A program made the position numbers and the translations under genes. A model generated the notes under the pieces. That model did no database searches, had not been told where the DNA came from, and saw only the letters and a list, made by a program, of their open reading frames with translations. This document shows, piece after piece, positions 7,626-15,888 of a stretch of 64,000 nucleotides of DNA. Each line of letters starts with the position of its first letter. Position 1 is the first letter of the stretch. Source of the DNA: Nocardiopsis sp. ATB16-24 (GTDB taxonomy: Bacteria; Actinomycetota; Actinomycetes; Streptosporangiales; Streptosporangiaceae); NCBI RefSeq assembly GCF_030271535.1, contig NZ_JASCXJ010000014.1, positions 84,791-148,790 on the forward strand, written 5' to 3'.

Positions 7626-8307
7626 CCTGCTGACCCAACGGATGGACGCTGGCCACTGGGGGCTCAAGGCCGCCCGGCTGAGCGAGGTCGCCGAACTCGG
7701 GATCCCGGTGCCGCCCGCGTTGTGCCTTCGGGCCGAGGACCTGGTACGAACGACCGCCGAGGCGGTGAACGCGGCCAAGACCTGGCTCCGCCTGTACCGA
7801 CCCCGCCGCGTGGTGCTCCGGACCAGCGCGCACGAGGACTTGGTGAAAAGCGCACAGGCCGGCCGTACCGTCTCCCTATTGAACTGCCCTCCCGACGCTT
7901 CGGCGCTGTTGCGCACGATCGACCAGGATCTCCTCACCGCTGAGAACCTTGGGGGCGGCAGCGGGGCCTGCGTCATGGTTCAAGAACAAGTCCAAGCCCC
8001 CCTCTACGGCGTGGCCTTCTACGAGGACGGCCACTTGGTGTTGGAAGCCACCCGTTACGCCGACGGCATCACCGCCGGGAATCCGCCCCGAACACGTGTC
8101 CAGGTAGAGAAGGACCGCTTCCACATCACCACCCAGGAGCCGCCCATCCCGGGACTGCTGCTGACCCGTCGTCTGCATCAGGCCTGCCGCCTCCTGCACA
8201 AGCACTTCGGCTTCGGAGTCGACATGGAGTGGGCGTGGACCGGCGCTGCGGTCGTCGTGATCCAGGTTCGCCCGATCACCAGGAGCCTCTTGGAGCGCGC
8301 GGCATGA
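7615..8307 (+). CDS. PEP/pyruvate-binding ATP-grasp protein (PEP-synthase N-domain-like)
   Basis: A 230-residue protein resembling the ATP-binding domain of phosphoenolpyruvate synthase and pyruvate phosphate dikinase. The N-terminus has the family's KAARLSEVAELGIPVPPAL, followed by LRTSAHEDLVKSAQAG (the phosphate-loop-like segment) and a C-terminal GVDMEWAW ... VIQVRPIT, the Asp-Glu-Trp and QxRP signature. The phosphohistidine swivelling and PEP-binding domains of the full enzymes are absent, so it may phosphorylate or ligate a small substrate rather than make PEP. It is the first gene of a tightly overlapped operon, its TGA overlapping the next ATG. Promoter and operator lie at 7481-7554. 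Confidence 0.75.
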   Translation: MAADLLTQRMDAGHWGLKAARLSEVAELGIPVPPALCLRAEDLVRTTAEAVNAAKTWLRLYRPRRVVLRTSAHEDLVKSAQAGRTVSLLNCPPDASALLRTIDQDLLTAENLGGGSGACVMVQEQVQAPLYGVAFYEDGHLVLEATRYADGITAGNPPRTRVQVEKDRFHITTQEPPIPGLLLTRRLHQACRLLHKHFGFGVDMEWAWTGAAVVVIQVRPITRSLLERAA

Positions 8308-9203
8308 GCACGATGAGCAAGCTCGATACCGTGACAGCCCTGCGGAACCACGGGCTGCTGCGCATGCCCGTCCAGGTCTACCGCCGTCCGGGGCGGGTGA
8401 CAGCCCGAATGGTCCGTAACAGCGTGGGAAACGGTGAGATCCTCGTCGTTCGGACCGGATCTCAGGCCGAGGAACGAAACCTGCCTCGTCTGGTCGGTGC
8501 GGACGCCGAGACCACGGCGGCGTGGATCAATGGACTTCCGCCATCGTTGTCAGCGTTGGTCCAGCCTTACGACCAAGTGGTGTTCTCTGTCGAAGTGGCC
8601 GTCTACGACGGTCTGGAAGTAGCCGAGATCATCCCCGGTATCTGGGAGCTGGACAATCAGCTCCCACCGGTGGTGGCCTGTGTCCAGGGTGATCGCGTCG
8701 ACCTCACTGCCCTTGACATCGGAACCGGTCGGACGGCGAGGTTCCATGACCTCGCCCGTGGCCACTACGAGAGTCCCGCTCAGGCGGACGACTGGCAGGT
8801 CACCACGGTTGTGGAGTGGATCCGCAGTCGCCGCCGTGACCTGACCGCTCTGCGCCGGGACCTCGGTCATCCGTTCGGACTCAAGCTGCACTACTCCACC
8901 CGCTTCGGGCTTTCCCCACAGAACATCCGCAGCACAGTGCCACATCGCGAGGCCTGGACAGGGAATCAGGACTCATCCCACCTCGCAGCCACGGTCCTGG
9001 CCTCCACGAACGAACCGATCCCCAGCGGTCCGTTGCTGCTCGACGTGTCCATCGCACGCGAGCAGCACGCTCAACTCACCCGCTTTCTCAGCCGCCTGAG
9101 TAAGGCGGGGACCAGCGAGGTCTACCTGCGTTCCGGATTGCTCTCCCATCTGGCCATCAATCTTCGCGAGGTCGGAATCACCGTCAGGAGTGCCCATGGG
9201 TGA
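8304..9203 (+). CDS. Conserved-looking protein of unknown function, 299 aa
   Basis: Starts at an ATGA overlap with the ATP-grasp gene and ends 8 nt into the next gene, so it is translationally coupled on both sides. I do not recognise a family. The first 120 residues (VQVYRRPGRVTARMVRN, ILVVRTGSQAEERNLPR, LVQPYDQVVFSVEVAVYDG) have the rhythm of an ATP-grasp or carboxylate-amine-ligase N-terminal half, which would make it a partner of the preceding protein, but no catalytic motif is certain. No membrane segments. Position in the operon argues for an enzyme or accessory subunit of the same pathway. Confidence 0.7.
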   Translation: MSTMSKLDTVTALRNHGLLRMPVQVYRRPGRVTARMVRNSVGNGEILVVRTGSQAEERNLPRLVGADAETTAAWINGLPPSLSALVQPYDQVVFSVEVAVYDGLEVAEIIPGIWELDNQLPPVVACVQGDRVDLTALDIGTGRTARFHDLARGHYESPAQADDWQVTTVVEWIRSRRRDLTALRRDLGHPFGLKLHYSTRFGLSPQNIRSTVPHREAWTGNQDSSHLAATVLASTNEPIPSGPLLLDVSIAREQHAQLTRFLSRLSKAGTSEVYLRSGLLSHLAINLREVGITVRSAHG

Positions 9204-9855
9204 CTTCTGGGTGGTCGAGGGTATCGACGGGGCGGGCAAAAGCCATCTTCTGTCCCGCCTCACCGATAGCACCCGCGAAGCGGTCGTTCTCCGTAAGGAC
9301 GCCCTTCCCACGTCAGGCAGCCCCTGGGCGGACAGGCGACTGTCAGCGATGCACCGCCTCACCTGGGGGTACGACCACGCCGAGCCCGTGTGGCACTACC
9401 CGGCCCGCTACTGGCTGCACACCCTCGCCGCCTGGTACGAGCTGTTCCACCACGTCCATGTAGCGCCCGCCCTCTCCCACGGCTATCCCGTGGTGGTCGA
9501 CGGCTGGTACTTCAAACACCAGGCCCGGATGGCGCTCTCCGGGGATGAGCAACTGGAAGACCTGGCCGCGCAGGTGTTCTCGGCTGTTCCGCAACCCGAC
9601 CACGTCATCAGGTTGTCCACCCCCGCGCACCTGGCAGCGGCCCGCCGCAACGGAAACTCCAAACCTTCCGAGCACGGAGCCTTCCTCTCGGGCGAGACCA
9701 CCATGTCCGTACGGAGCTTCACCGACTACCAGACCCGCACCAGCCAGGCCTTGAACTCACTCCTCGTCGCCCACCCGGCTCCCATCCACACCATGGACAG
9801 CACCTCCGACGCCGAGTTCCTCCTGTCCCTTCTCCGTAAGAAAGCCGCGACATGA
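9196..9855 (+). CDS. Thymidylate-kinase-like P-loop nucleotide kinase
   Basis: A 219-residue P-loop kinase with EGIDGAGKS at residues 8-16, the signature of dTMP kinases. A DGWYFKHQARMAL segment near residue 100 corresponds to the family's DR(Y/W)-type nucleoside-binding region, and there is a basic lid-like stretch (AAARRNGN). ATG 9196 is chosen over GTG 9190 because TCAGGAG ends 5 nt before it. Length fits dTMP kinases, but the lid and DR motif are divergent, so the acceptor may be another nucleotide or small molecule. It overlaps both neighbours in a single coupled operon. Together with the phosphorylase-like and HIT genes it points to nucleotide chemistry. Confidence 0.75.
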   Translation: MGDFWVVEGIDGAGKSHLLSRLTDSTREAVVLRKDALPTSGSPWADRRLSAMHRLTWGYDHAEPVWHYPARYWLHTLAAWYELFHHVHVAPALSHGYPVVVDGWYFKHQARMALSGDEQLEDLAAQVFSAVPQPDHVIRLSTPAHLAAARRNGNSKPSEHGAFLSGETTMSVRSFTDYQTRTSQALNSLLVAHPAPIHTMDSTSDAEFLLSLLRKKAAT

Positions 9856-10871
9856 GCCCTACCGCGTCCACGGTGGTTCCGGCCGGCCACACGATGGGGG
9901 AGCGGCTGGCCGACTACGTTCTCCCCAAGGTTCCGGTCGACCTGCTCACCGCCACCAACGGCCGGGCCTGGGTCTACCCCAACCGCTCCCTGTCCTTCCT
10001 CCTCGGCGGGGACAAACGCGAAGGGAAAAAGTTCAATTGGCGCCGCCCCTACTTCACCGTCGCCGACCAGGTCCTGCACTGCGTGGTCCCGCCAGGTCGC
10101 GACTATGCCCACCACTACACCCAGCTCATCCGCGCGGCCTGCACACTCCTCGGGCTCCCCTCCGACGTCACCACAGAATTCCCGACACCGGGGCAAGGAC
10201 TGGAGTTCATGAACCACTGGCTCCCCGCACGCCTGCCCGTCAACGACCGAATGATCCTCGGCTACGTCGAATCCCTCTTCCGTGACCGCAGCACCCACTG
10301 GACCCACCAGCCCGGATTCGGCTGGCGCATCGCCCGTATAGGCAATGCCACCGTCCTCCTCCTGGGGTGTGAGTTCAGTTTCTGGGGCGATCTCGCCGGA
10401 GACCTGGTCACCGCTCTGGCCGCACGCGGCCACACCGGGGGAGTGGTCTACGTCGGTAAACTCGGCGGACTCCAAGCGGACATGGCACCCAACACCCTCG
10501 TCGTCACCGGTACCACCACCCGCATCGGGGACCGCGACCTCACCTGGAACAGCACCCTGGACCTTTCCCAGGCACCCGCCACCCTCCGCTCCGGCGTACG
10601 ACACGCCACCGTCCCCAGCGTGCTGGACGAAACCCACGCCTGGTTCGAGGCCAACAGGGCGGACTTCGACGTCGTGGACCCCGAGATCGGTCACATGGCC
10701 CGCGCCGCCACCACCGCCGGCGTGCCCTTCGACTACCTGCACGTCGTCACCGACAACCTGTGCGGCACCTACGAACACGGCCTCTACGGTGAGCGCGCCG
10801 CTCCCGTGGCCGCCGCCCGCCGCCGTTGCCTGCACGACATCGAGACCATCCTGCACCGGAGCCTGACATGA
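9852..10871 (+). CDS. Nucleoside-phosphorylase-like protein
   Basis: A 339-residue protein. The central segment VLLLGCEFSFWGDLAGDLVT followed by GGVVYVGKLGGL resembles the phosphate- and ribose-binding part of the purine nucleoside phosphorylase/MTA nucleosidase superfamily. DFDVVDPEIGHMARAATTAG followed by VVTDNLCG resembles the family's VDMExxxxxxAA...G...VSD segment, with Glu conserved where it contacts ribose. The N-terminal 120 residues are extra. Substrate unknown; glycosidic-bond cleavage or formation is inferred from the fold only. Coupled by ATGA to both neighbours. Confidence 0.55.
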   Translation: MSPTASTVVPAGHTMGERLADYVLPKVPVDLLTATNGRAWVYPNRSLSFLLGGDKREGKKFNWRRPYFTVADQVLHCVVPPGRDYAHHYTQLIRAACTLLGLPSDVTTEFPTPGQGLEFMNHWLPARLPVNDRMILGYVESLFRDRSTHWTHQPGFGWRIARIGNATVLLLGCEFSFWGDLAGDLVTALAARGHTGGVVYVGKLGGLQADMAPNTLVVTGTTTRIGDRDLTWNSTLDLSQAPATLRSGVRHATVPSVLDETHAWFEANRADFDVVDPEIGHMARAATTAGVPFDYLHVVTDNLCGTYEHGLYGERAAPVAAARRRCLHDIETILHRSLT

Positions 10872-11800
10872 CCATCACCGGATCCGTCACCGTCCTCGGC
10901 CTCGACTGGAGCACGCCGGACACACCGCGCCTGCGCACCACCGACCCCGCCACACCTGACGGCAGTCTGCTCCATCCCCTTCTGGGAGAGCACACCTTCC
11001 GTGTGGACGGCGACGAGCGCCACTGCGTCGGCTGGTTCGATCTCACCGGCCCTGAAGGAAAGCATGTGCGCTGCCGCGCTGACGAGATCGTCACCAGGGG
11101 GAGGCAGTGCCGCCGCTGCCAGTACAGGGAAGGATTCATCGCAGCCCACCAGGCCCATCACAACCCGCGGGCGCTGCCGGACAACATCCGCCACTACCTT
11201 CAACAGCCGCACTGGCTCTACCTCGATGTCTTCGCCAAAGGAACGACGAAGGTCGGCACCGCCGCCGAAACCCGCCGACGCAGCCGCCTGGCCGAACAGG
11301 GGCCTGTCGCTGCCCTCTACATCGCGCGCACCGCCGACGGCATCGCCGTCCGTTCCCTGGAAGCCGCTGTCTCCCGGTACCTCGGCCTACCCCAGCAGGT
11401 CCCGACCCGTCGCAAGGTCCTCGGCCTCCAAAGCCAGGTGGACACCGCCGCTCTCACGAGTGGGCTCACCGAACTCGCCGCCGAGGCCACCACCTACCTG
11501 GAGAAGATCACCGCGGACCAACCGAGCACCGAGGTGTTCTCCGACCCGGAATTGTGGGTCCGCCCCACGTGCGCCGCGACCGTCTTCGAGGCGGCCCCGG
11601 TCCTGGCCTACCCCGCCGACCTCACCGAGGGCATCCATCACCTGTGTGTCACCGGAGCCAGTGGACCCGTCGCCCTGTTCACCAACGAATCCGCTCCCGG
11701 TGCGGCCCTCTACTGTGCCGACCTCACCGCACTCGTCGGCCGCCGTCTCGTTCCAGCGGCTCCCGAGGACGTACCCACCAGCACCCCGACCCTGTTCTGA
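10868..11800 (+). CDS. DUF2797 family protein
   Basis: A 310-residue protein. Paired cysteines (around VRCRADE and CRRCQYRE, residues 67-85) suggest a zinc site. The core LYLDVFAKGTTKVGTAAETR, then RLAEQGPVAALYIA and VRSLEAAVSRYLGL, matches the DUF2797 pattern, which resembles a GIY-YIG nuclease fold (KVGxA...R...EQG...E). Function is not established for the family. ATG 10868 overlaps the preceding stop by 4 nt. The stop is followed by 31 nt before the HIT gene, the widest gap in the operon. Confidence 0.72.
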   Translation: MTITGSVTVLGLDWSTPDTPRLRTTDPATPDGSLLHPLLGEHTFRVDGDERHCVGWFDLTGPEGKHVRCRADEIVTRGRQCRRCQYREGFIAAHQAHHNPRALPDNIRHYLQQPHWLYLDVFAKGTTKVGTAAETRRRSRLAEQGPVAALYIARTADGIAVRSLEAAVSRYLGLPQQVPTRRKVLGLQSQVDTAALTSGLTELAAEATTYLEKITADQPSTEVFSDPELWVRPTCAATVFEAAPVLAYPADLTEGIHHLCVTGASGPVALFTNESAPGAALYCADLTALVGRRLVPAAPEDVPTSTPTLF

Positions 11801-11831
11801 ACCCACCTCCTGCTCACGAAACGGAAGACCC

Positions 11832-12503
11832 GTGGACGACACCCTGCGCGAGATCTGCACCTTCTGCTGCGAAGTCGAAGGCGGCGACGACTCCAACCTC
11901 TTCTACGACCTGGGTCTGGCACACGACCGCTCCGACTACGTGCTCCACGAGACCGACCACTTCGTCGTCATCCCCTGCATCGGCGCCCTGACCGACTGGT
12001 ACCTGCTCATCGTCTCCAAACGCCACACCTTGTCCGTGGGCTGGCTCGACGACGCCGAACGCGCCGACCTGCGCACCCTTATCCCGCAGGTCACCGACCT
12101 CGTCCGAGGGCACAGCGGCCTGAACAGCCTCGTCTTCGAACACGGCAGCTTCGACTTCCGCGACAAGGGCGGCGCCTGCTACGACCACACCCACATCCAC
12201 GTCGTGGCCACCGACCGCGATCCCCACGCCTTCCTCGACCAGATCCCCGCACCCGTCACCATGCACCCCTGCTCGGACTGGATCGATGCCGCCCGACACC
12301 TGGTGGAGGACCGACAGCGCTCCTACCTCGCCCTGGGCACACCCGGGCAGGACTGGATCGGCACCGCCACCGGTGCACCCTCGCAGTTCTTCCGCCGCTG
12401 CCTGGCCTCCTGGATGGGCGCCGAGGAAGGCGAATGGGACTGGCTCACCTTCCCTCAGGCCGATCGGGTCCAACGCATGAGCAGCCTTCTCACCGCGGGA
12501 TGA
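11832..12503 (+). CDS. HIT (histidine triad) domain protein
   Basis: A 223-residue protein. The catalytic histidine triad HTHIHVV lies near residue 119, preceded by FEHGSFDF and GGACYDHTHIH, and the N-terminal part has CTFCCEVEGG, as in HIT hydrolases with a Cys-rich start. HIT proteins hydrolyse or transfer nucleoside monophosphates from phosphoramidates or dinucleotides, so nucleotidyl chemistry is likely. The frame is open for 277 codons upstream, but that part is a shadow of the DUF2797 gene; GTG 11832 fits the start of homology and follows GGAAG. Its stop overlaps the next ATG. Confidence 0.8.
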   Translation: MDDTLREICTFCCEVEGGDDSNLFYDLGLAHDRSDYVLHETDHFVVIPCIGALTDWYLLIVSKRHTLSVGWLDDAERADLRTLIPQVTDLVRGHSGLNSLVFEHGSFDFRDKGGACYDHTHIHVVATDRDPHAFLDQIPAPVTMHPCSDWIDAARHLVEDRQRSYLALGTPGQDWIGTATGAPSQFFRRCLASWMGAEEGEWDWLTFPQADRVQRMSSLLTAG

Positions 12504-13441
12504 CCCACTTCCCGCTGACGAAGGCGGAACCGGTGCCCCGGCGTAGGCTGGGGCGCGTGGTTCACACCGAGGACTTCGTGCGGCGCGCGGCCCGCGCCGT
12601 CCACACCGCCGCCGCCACCATGGGCCTCGCCCCCCACCAGGAACCCGAACTGATCCGGGCAGGGGAGCGAGCCGTGTTCCGACTCAGGGGCAAGGTGATC
12701 GCCCGCGTCGAGCGCTCCGCCGACCGATCCCACGAGGCCGACCGAGAGGTGCGCGCCGCCCGCTGGCTCGCCGCCCAGGGGATACCGGTGAGCCGCCCCC
12801 TCCCCGGTGAACAGCCCGTCCCGGCCGAGGACACCGTCGTCACCCTCTGGGAGGCCGTGGACGGGGAGTGGACCGTCCCCCGGGAACTGGCCGTGCTCCT
12901 GCGCTCCCTGCACCGACTCACCCCGCCCCCCGACCTGGACCTGCCCGACCTCGATCCCTTCGACCGGATCCGCGAGCGCATCGACACCGCGCCCCGGCTC
13001 ACCGAGCCCCAGCGCGACCAGCTGCACCGGGCCCACCGTGACCTGGCCCGACGCCTTCCCACGGTGCGTCCGGTCCTGGGACGACACGTCATCCACGGAG
13101 ACGCCAACATCGGCAACGTACTGGCCACCGACCATGGGGTGGTGCTCTTCGACCTGGACGGCATCTGCTGGGGGCCGCCCGAATGGGACCTGGTGCTGAC
13201 CGCCCTGTACCGGGACCTGGGCTGGCACACCGACACTGAGTACGCCGACTTCTGCGACGCCTACGGATTCGACGTCACCGGTTGGAACGGCTACCCGCTC
13301 TACAAGGCGGTCCGCGAGCTGCGCATGACCACCTGGCTCGCGCAGAAGGGCGGTGAGAGCCCCCAGATCGATGCCGAGATCGACCGGCGCGTCACCGACC
13401 TTGGCGACCCTGAACGTCCCAGATTCTGGCAGCCCTACTGA
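12500..13441 (+). CDS. Aminoglycoside-phosphotransferase-family kinase
   Basis: A 313-residue APH/choline-kinase-fold protein. HVIHGDANIGNV near residue 196 is the catalytic loop (Asp base) and LFDLDGICWGPPEWDL is the metal-binding Asp segment. An N-terminal lobe Lys/Arg region (FRLRGKVIARVER) precedes. It probably phosphorylates a hydroxyl on a small molecule; the operon gives no sign of antibiotic resistance. ATG 12500 overlaps the HIT stop; a GTG at 12557 is an alternative start. Its 3' end overlaps the convergent regulator gene by 7 nt (13435-13441). Confidence 0.82.
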   Translation: MTHFPLTKAEPVPRRRLGRVVHTEDFVRRAARAVHTAAATMGLAPHQEPELIRAGERAVFRLRGKVIARVERSADRSHEADREVRAARWLAAQGIPVSRPLPGEQPVPAEDTVVTLWEAVDGEWTVPRELAVLLRSLHRLTPPPDLDLPDLDPFDRIRERIDTAPRLTEPQRDQLHRAHRDLARRLPTVRPVLGRHVIHGDANIGNVLATDHGVVLFDLDGICWGPPEWDLVLTALYRDLGWHTDTEYADFCDAYGFDVTGWNGYPLYKAVRELRMTTWLAQKGGESPQIDAEIDRRVTDLGDPERPRFWQPY

Positions 13442-14838
13442 CCGGTGGCCGCCACAGCGCGTGCCTTGCGGAGAAACCGTGCCGCCTCAGGTTGGTCGCG
13501 GTGGGGCCAGATCCGCTGGGCGAAGTCGTTCAGGTAGCCGACGCATCGAGCCGACGAGGTCGCCTGTACGAGAGGGACCACCTGTTCGCCAATGTGGCCG
13601 GCCTCCTCCACCTCCCCCTGACCGAGCACGGCCACGGCCAACACCAGGCGGGTGAACACCCGGCTTCGCGCGTATTCGTCACCGGTGGAGGCGGCGAGAC
13701 TCTGTTCGGCGAGACGACGGGCGACGTGCGCGTGTCCGAGATCCCGGTGGCAGTGCGCTACCTCGTCTGAGTACTCAGCATGGTCGAAGTAGCTGATCCA
13801 CCCCGGGTCGGTACGGGGATCGCGCCTCCCGAACGCTCGCTCGGCCTCGCTCATCGCCCGGAAACAGCCGCTTTTGTCCTGCCGAGCGGCGTGAGCACGG
13901 GCTTCCATCATCAGAAACTGGGCGCGCATCGTCGCTGTCGCACGGCTTCCGGCACCGGTGAGGGCCGCACGCGCCAGATCGCGGGCCTCGGCGTGCGCAC
14001 CCAGATAGTTGGCCTGGTGGCTCATCGCGGACAGGACACTCGCTCCCAATAGGCGGTCTTCGGCGTGTGTGGCCAGATCCAGAGCCTGGACGAAGTACCG
14101 CCGAGCGGCGCCGTTGCGTTGGGCGTCGTAGGACATCCAGGCGATGGAAAGGACGAACTCGGCTGCGACCGTGAACAGCGACCGCCGTACCGCCTCTGTG
14201 TGCGAACGCCGGAGGAGGGGGACGACGGTGTCGTGGAGGTAGTGCAGCGCCGTGGTCCTGGCGTTCTCACCACCGAACCGGTTGTCCAAGGAGCTGAACG
14301 CCGTGCTCGCGGCGCGGACCGCGGCCACCGGCCCTTCTTCCGTCAAAGGGTCGACCTCGGCGGAGCCCGGGGTCCGTACGAGCCAGGAGAGTACAGCCGG
14401 GCTGATCGCTGAGTTGCCGCTTCCCTCCTCCATACCCGGTGTGTGCTCGATGTCCGCCTGGGACAGCCGCCGCAGGGCCGAGGCCGCCTCTTCGCCCGAG
14501 TCGTTCAGCCTCAGAGCGAGGTGGGCGGGTACCCGTGCCATCCCGGTTGTCGGAACGTTGTACCCGTGCGTGATTCCGTCGAACGCACGGCGCCTGGACT
14601 CGGGTTTGCGGATCTCACGGCTGCCGTTCAGGACCCGGGAGACCATGGCCTGCGACAGGTCGCACATACGGGCGATGGCGTCCTGCGCCAGGTGAGTGTG
14701 CCGCAGCAGCAGACGGATCAGAGTGTTGGGGTCTTGGTCCGCGACCGCTCGCCGCACCTCGGGGATATCCCAGAACCGACTCGGAACGCACGAGCAGTCA
14801 CCGGCCTTTCGTGCACGACCGCAGTTTCCGCAGAGCAC
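13435..14838 (-). CDS. Zinc-finger/HTH regulator with TPR-like C-terminus
   Basis: A 467-residue transcription factor. The N-terminus has paired cysteines (C3, C6, C14, C16), likely a zinc site. Residues around 40-85 form an HTH (DAIARMCDLSQAMVSRVLNG) like XRE/LacI recognition helices. The rest is Ala- and Leu-rich helical, with repeated ~40-residue TPR-like units. Two paralogues occur at 57322 and 58424 with the same N-terminal layout. It is convergent with the seven-gene operon (7-nt overlap) and divergent from the HATPase gene. The operator pair at 14917-14955 lies 79 nt upstream of its GTG start, so it is the natural candidate to bind ATGAC-N6-GTCAT and may regulate itself. Confidence 0.8.
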   Translation of the reverse strand: MLCGNCGRARKAGDCSCVPSRFWDIPEVRRAVADQDPNTLIRLLLRHTHLAQDAIARMCDLSQAMVSRVLNGSREIRKPESRRRAFDGITHGYNVPTTGMARVPAHLALRLNDSGEEAASALRRLSQADIEHTPGMEEGSGNSAISPAVLSWLVRTPGSAEVDPLTEEGPVAAVRAASTAFSSLDNRFGGENARTTALHYLHDTVVPLLRRSHTEAVRRSLFTVAAEFVLSIAWMSYDAQRNGAARRYFVQALDLATHAEDRLLGASVLSAMSHQANYLGAHAEARDLARAALTGAGSRATATMRAQFLMMEARAHAARQDKSGCFRAMSEAERAFGRRDPRTDPGWISYFDHAEYSDEVAHCHRDLGHAHVARRLAEQSLAASTGDEYARSRVFTRLVLAVAVLGQGEVEEAGHIGEQVVPLVQATSSARCVGYLNDFAQRIWPHRDQPEAARFLRKARAVAATGQ

Positions 14839-14916
14839 AGGGAAGCCTTCCGCATCGGTTCGCTGACAGGGGCTTGGGTGACACCGAAGCCTATGGCTGT
14901 GCCGCGTCGCGGGGCC

Positions 14917-14955
14917 ATGACCGGTCTGTCATGACCACCATGCCCGCTCCGTCAT
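14917..14955 (+). promoter_or_regulatory. Second paired palindromic operator
   Basis: 14917-14932 is ATGAC-N6-GTCAT and 14940-14955 is the same with one mismatch (ATGCC). The two start 23 bp apart, as at 7481/7504, and the second ends 35 nt before the leader ATG at 14990, as before the operon. GACAGT at 14978-14983 is the matching -10-like element. It lies between the divergent regulator and HATPase genes and could control both. Confidence 0.75.
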
Positions 14956-14989
14956 AGCGGTGTCAGGCGTTTCTTCGGACAGTGAGTAC

Positions 14990-15049
14990 ATGAATACCTC
15001 AATGCACGGCTCGCCTACTCTGGTCTGCCGGCTCTCGGTGGAGGGCTGA
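14990..15049 (+). CDS. Leader ORF, 19 aa, overlapping the HATPase start
   Basis: ATG 14990 opens 19 codons ending in a TGATG overlap with the HATPase ATG at 15049. It starts 35 nt after the operator, exactly as the leader at 7554 does, so a leaderless transcript beginning at this ATG is likely. GGAGGG within the leader provides a ribosome-binding site for the HATPase gene, so the leader may couple rather than enable its translation. Confidence 0.45.
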   Translation: MNTSMHGSPTLVCRLSVEG

Positions 15050-15564
15050 TGCAGAGCCTTCCTTCTCCCCTCCCGCTTCGTGGCAGAACAGTGTTCTCGC
15101 CCCGGCACATCAGCTTCGATGACCCGAACACCTCAGGCCTACTGTGCGGTTCCGATACCGCACATCTCTCCCACGCCCGCCAATGGGCTGCTCAGGTCAC
15201 CCGGACCACGCCGTCTGCCGCACATCCCTTGATCGTGTCCCTGAGCGAACTACACGCCAACGCTCTACGGCACAGCGCCTCTGGGCTTCCCGGTGGGCAG
15301 GTGCGGATCGAGATCGAGCGGCGCCGCCTCCTCTTCGTCCTGCGCGTGACCGATGACGGGCCTCGATCCGAGATGGCGGCAACCGTCCCCCGGGTGGCTC
15401 CTCCCTCCTTGGAGGAGGCGGGTGTGACGTTGGCCGAGAGCGGATACGGCTTGGCCGTGGTCGATGCGATGGCCCTGCACTGGGACTTCTCCAAGAACGA
15501 CACTGGTGCCTTGACTGTCCGAGCGGCCTTTGACCGGTCCGGACGTACACGTGGCCGACAGTGA
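15049..15564 (+). CDS. RsbW-like HATPase domain protein
   Basis: A 171-residue GHKL ATPase. N box SELHANALRHSAS, G1 box VTDDGP and G2 box SGYGLAVV are all present, as in anti-sigma-factor kinases and the many stand-alone actinomycete relatives. No sensor or HisKA part is present. It is presumably a cytosolic regulatory ATPase or kinase that binds a partner protein; the partner is not evident here. It shares operator and promoter architecture with the 7.6-kb operon, so it is probably produced together with that operon. A paralogue lies at 56302. Confidence 0.82.
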   Translation: MQSLPSPLPLRGRTVFSPRHISFDDPNTSGLLCGSDTAHLSHARQWAAQVTRTTPSAAHPLIVSLSELHANALRHSASGLPGGQVRIEIERRRLLFVLRVTDDGPRSEMAATVPRVAPPSLEEAGVTLAESGYGLAVVDAMALHWDFSKNDTGALTVRAAFDRSGRTRGRQ

Positions 15565-15888
15565 CGAACAGTTGACACACGGGGTGTTCCGTACTTCACG
15601 TCTGGGGTTGAAATTCCTTGTCCACCCAAGGGAACATCGACCACCCCAATAGGACAGGGAGCTTCTTTCTATGGACGAGAGCGGCTTTGCATCTGTTCAT
15701 TCAAGGCGTGGGTGGTCGGCGCAATTTCGGGGATTGCGATCCCGGAGCTACTGGCACTCGCCTTGTAATTTCACATCGAGAAAAATGACCTCGATCGCGG
15801 GTCGCTGACAAGAGAAAGCGTGCCCCGAAACGGTGAGGCAACACCGGTCCGGGGCTTGATTCCCACCTGACCACAGCAGGAGGAAACC
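15565..15888. other. Intergenic region with a 14-bp hairpin
   Basis: The only clear structure is a hairpin at 15822-15855: GCCCCG...CGGTG pairs with CACCG...CGGGGC over 14 positions with two or three mismatches and a 6-nt loop. There is no T run, so it may be a terminator for the HATPase gene or a 5' leader structure of the next gene. No gene is seen in the rest. Confidence 0.4.

Noticed and set aside
9726..10856. Long minus-strand open frame (376 codons) as a gene
   Set aside because: It is antisense to the phosphorylase-like gene, has Gly/Val-rich shadow composition and no start signal.
11001..11831. Long N-terminal extension of the HIT protein
   Set aside because: The extension overlaps the DUF2797 gene in another frame and is Pro/Ser-rich; homology starts after GTG 11832.
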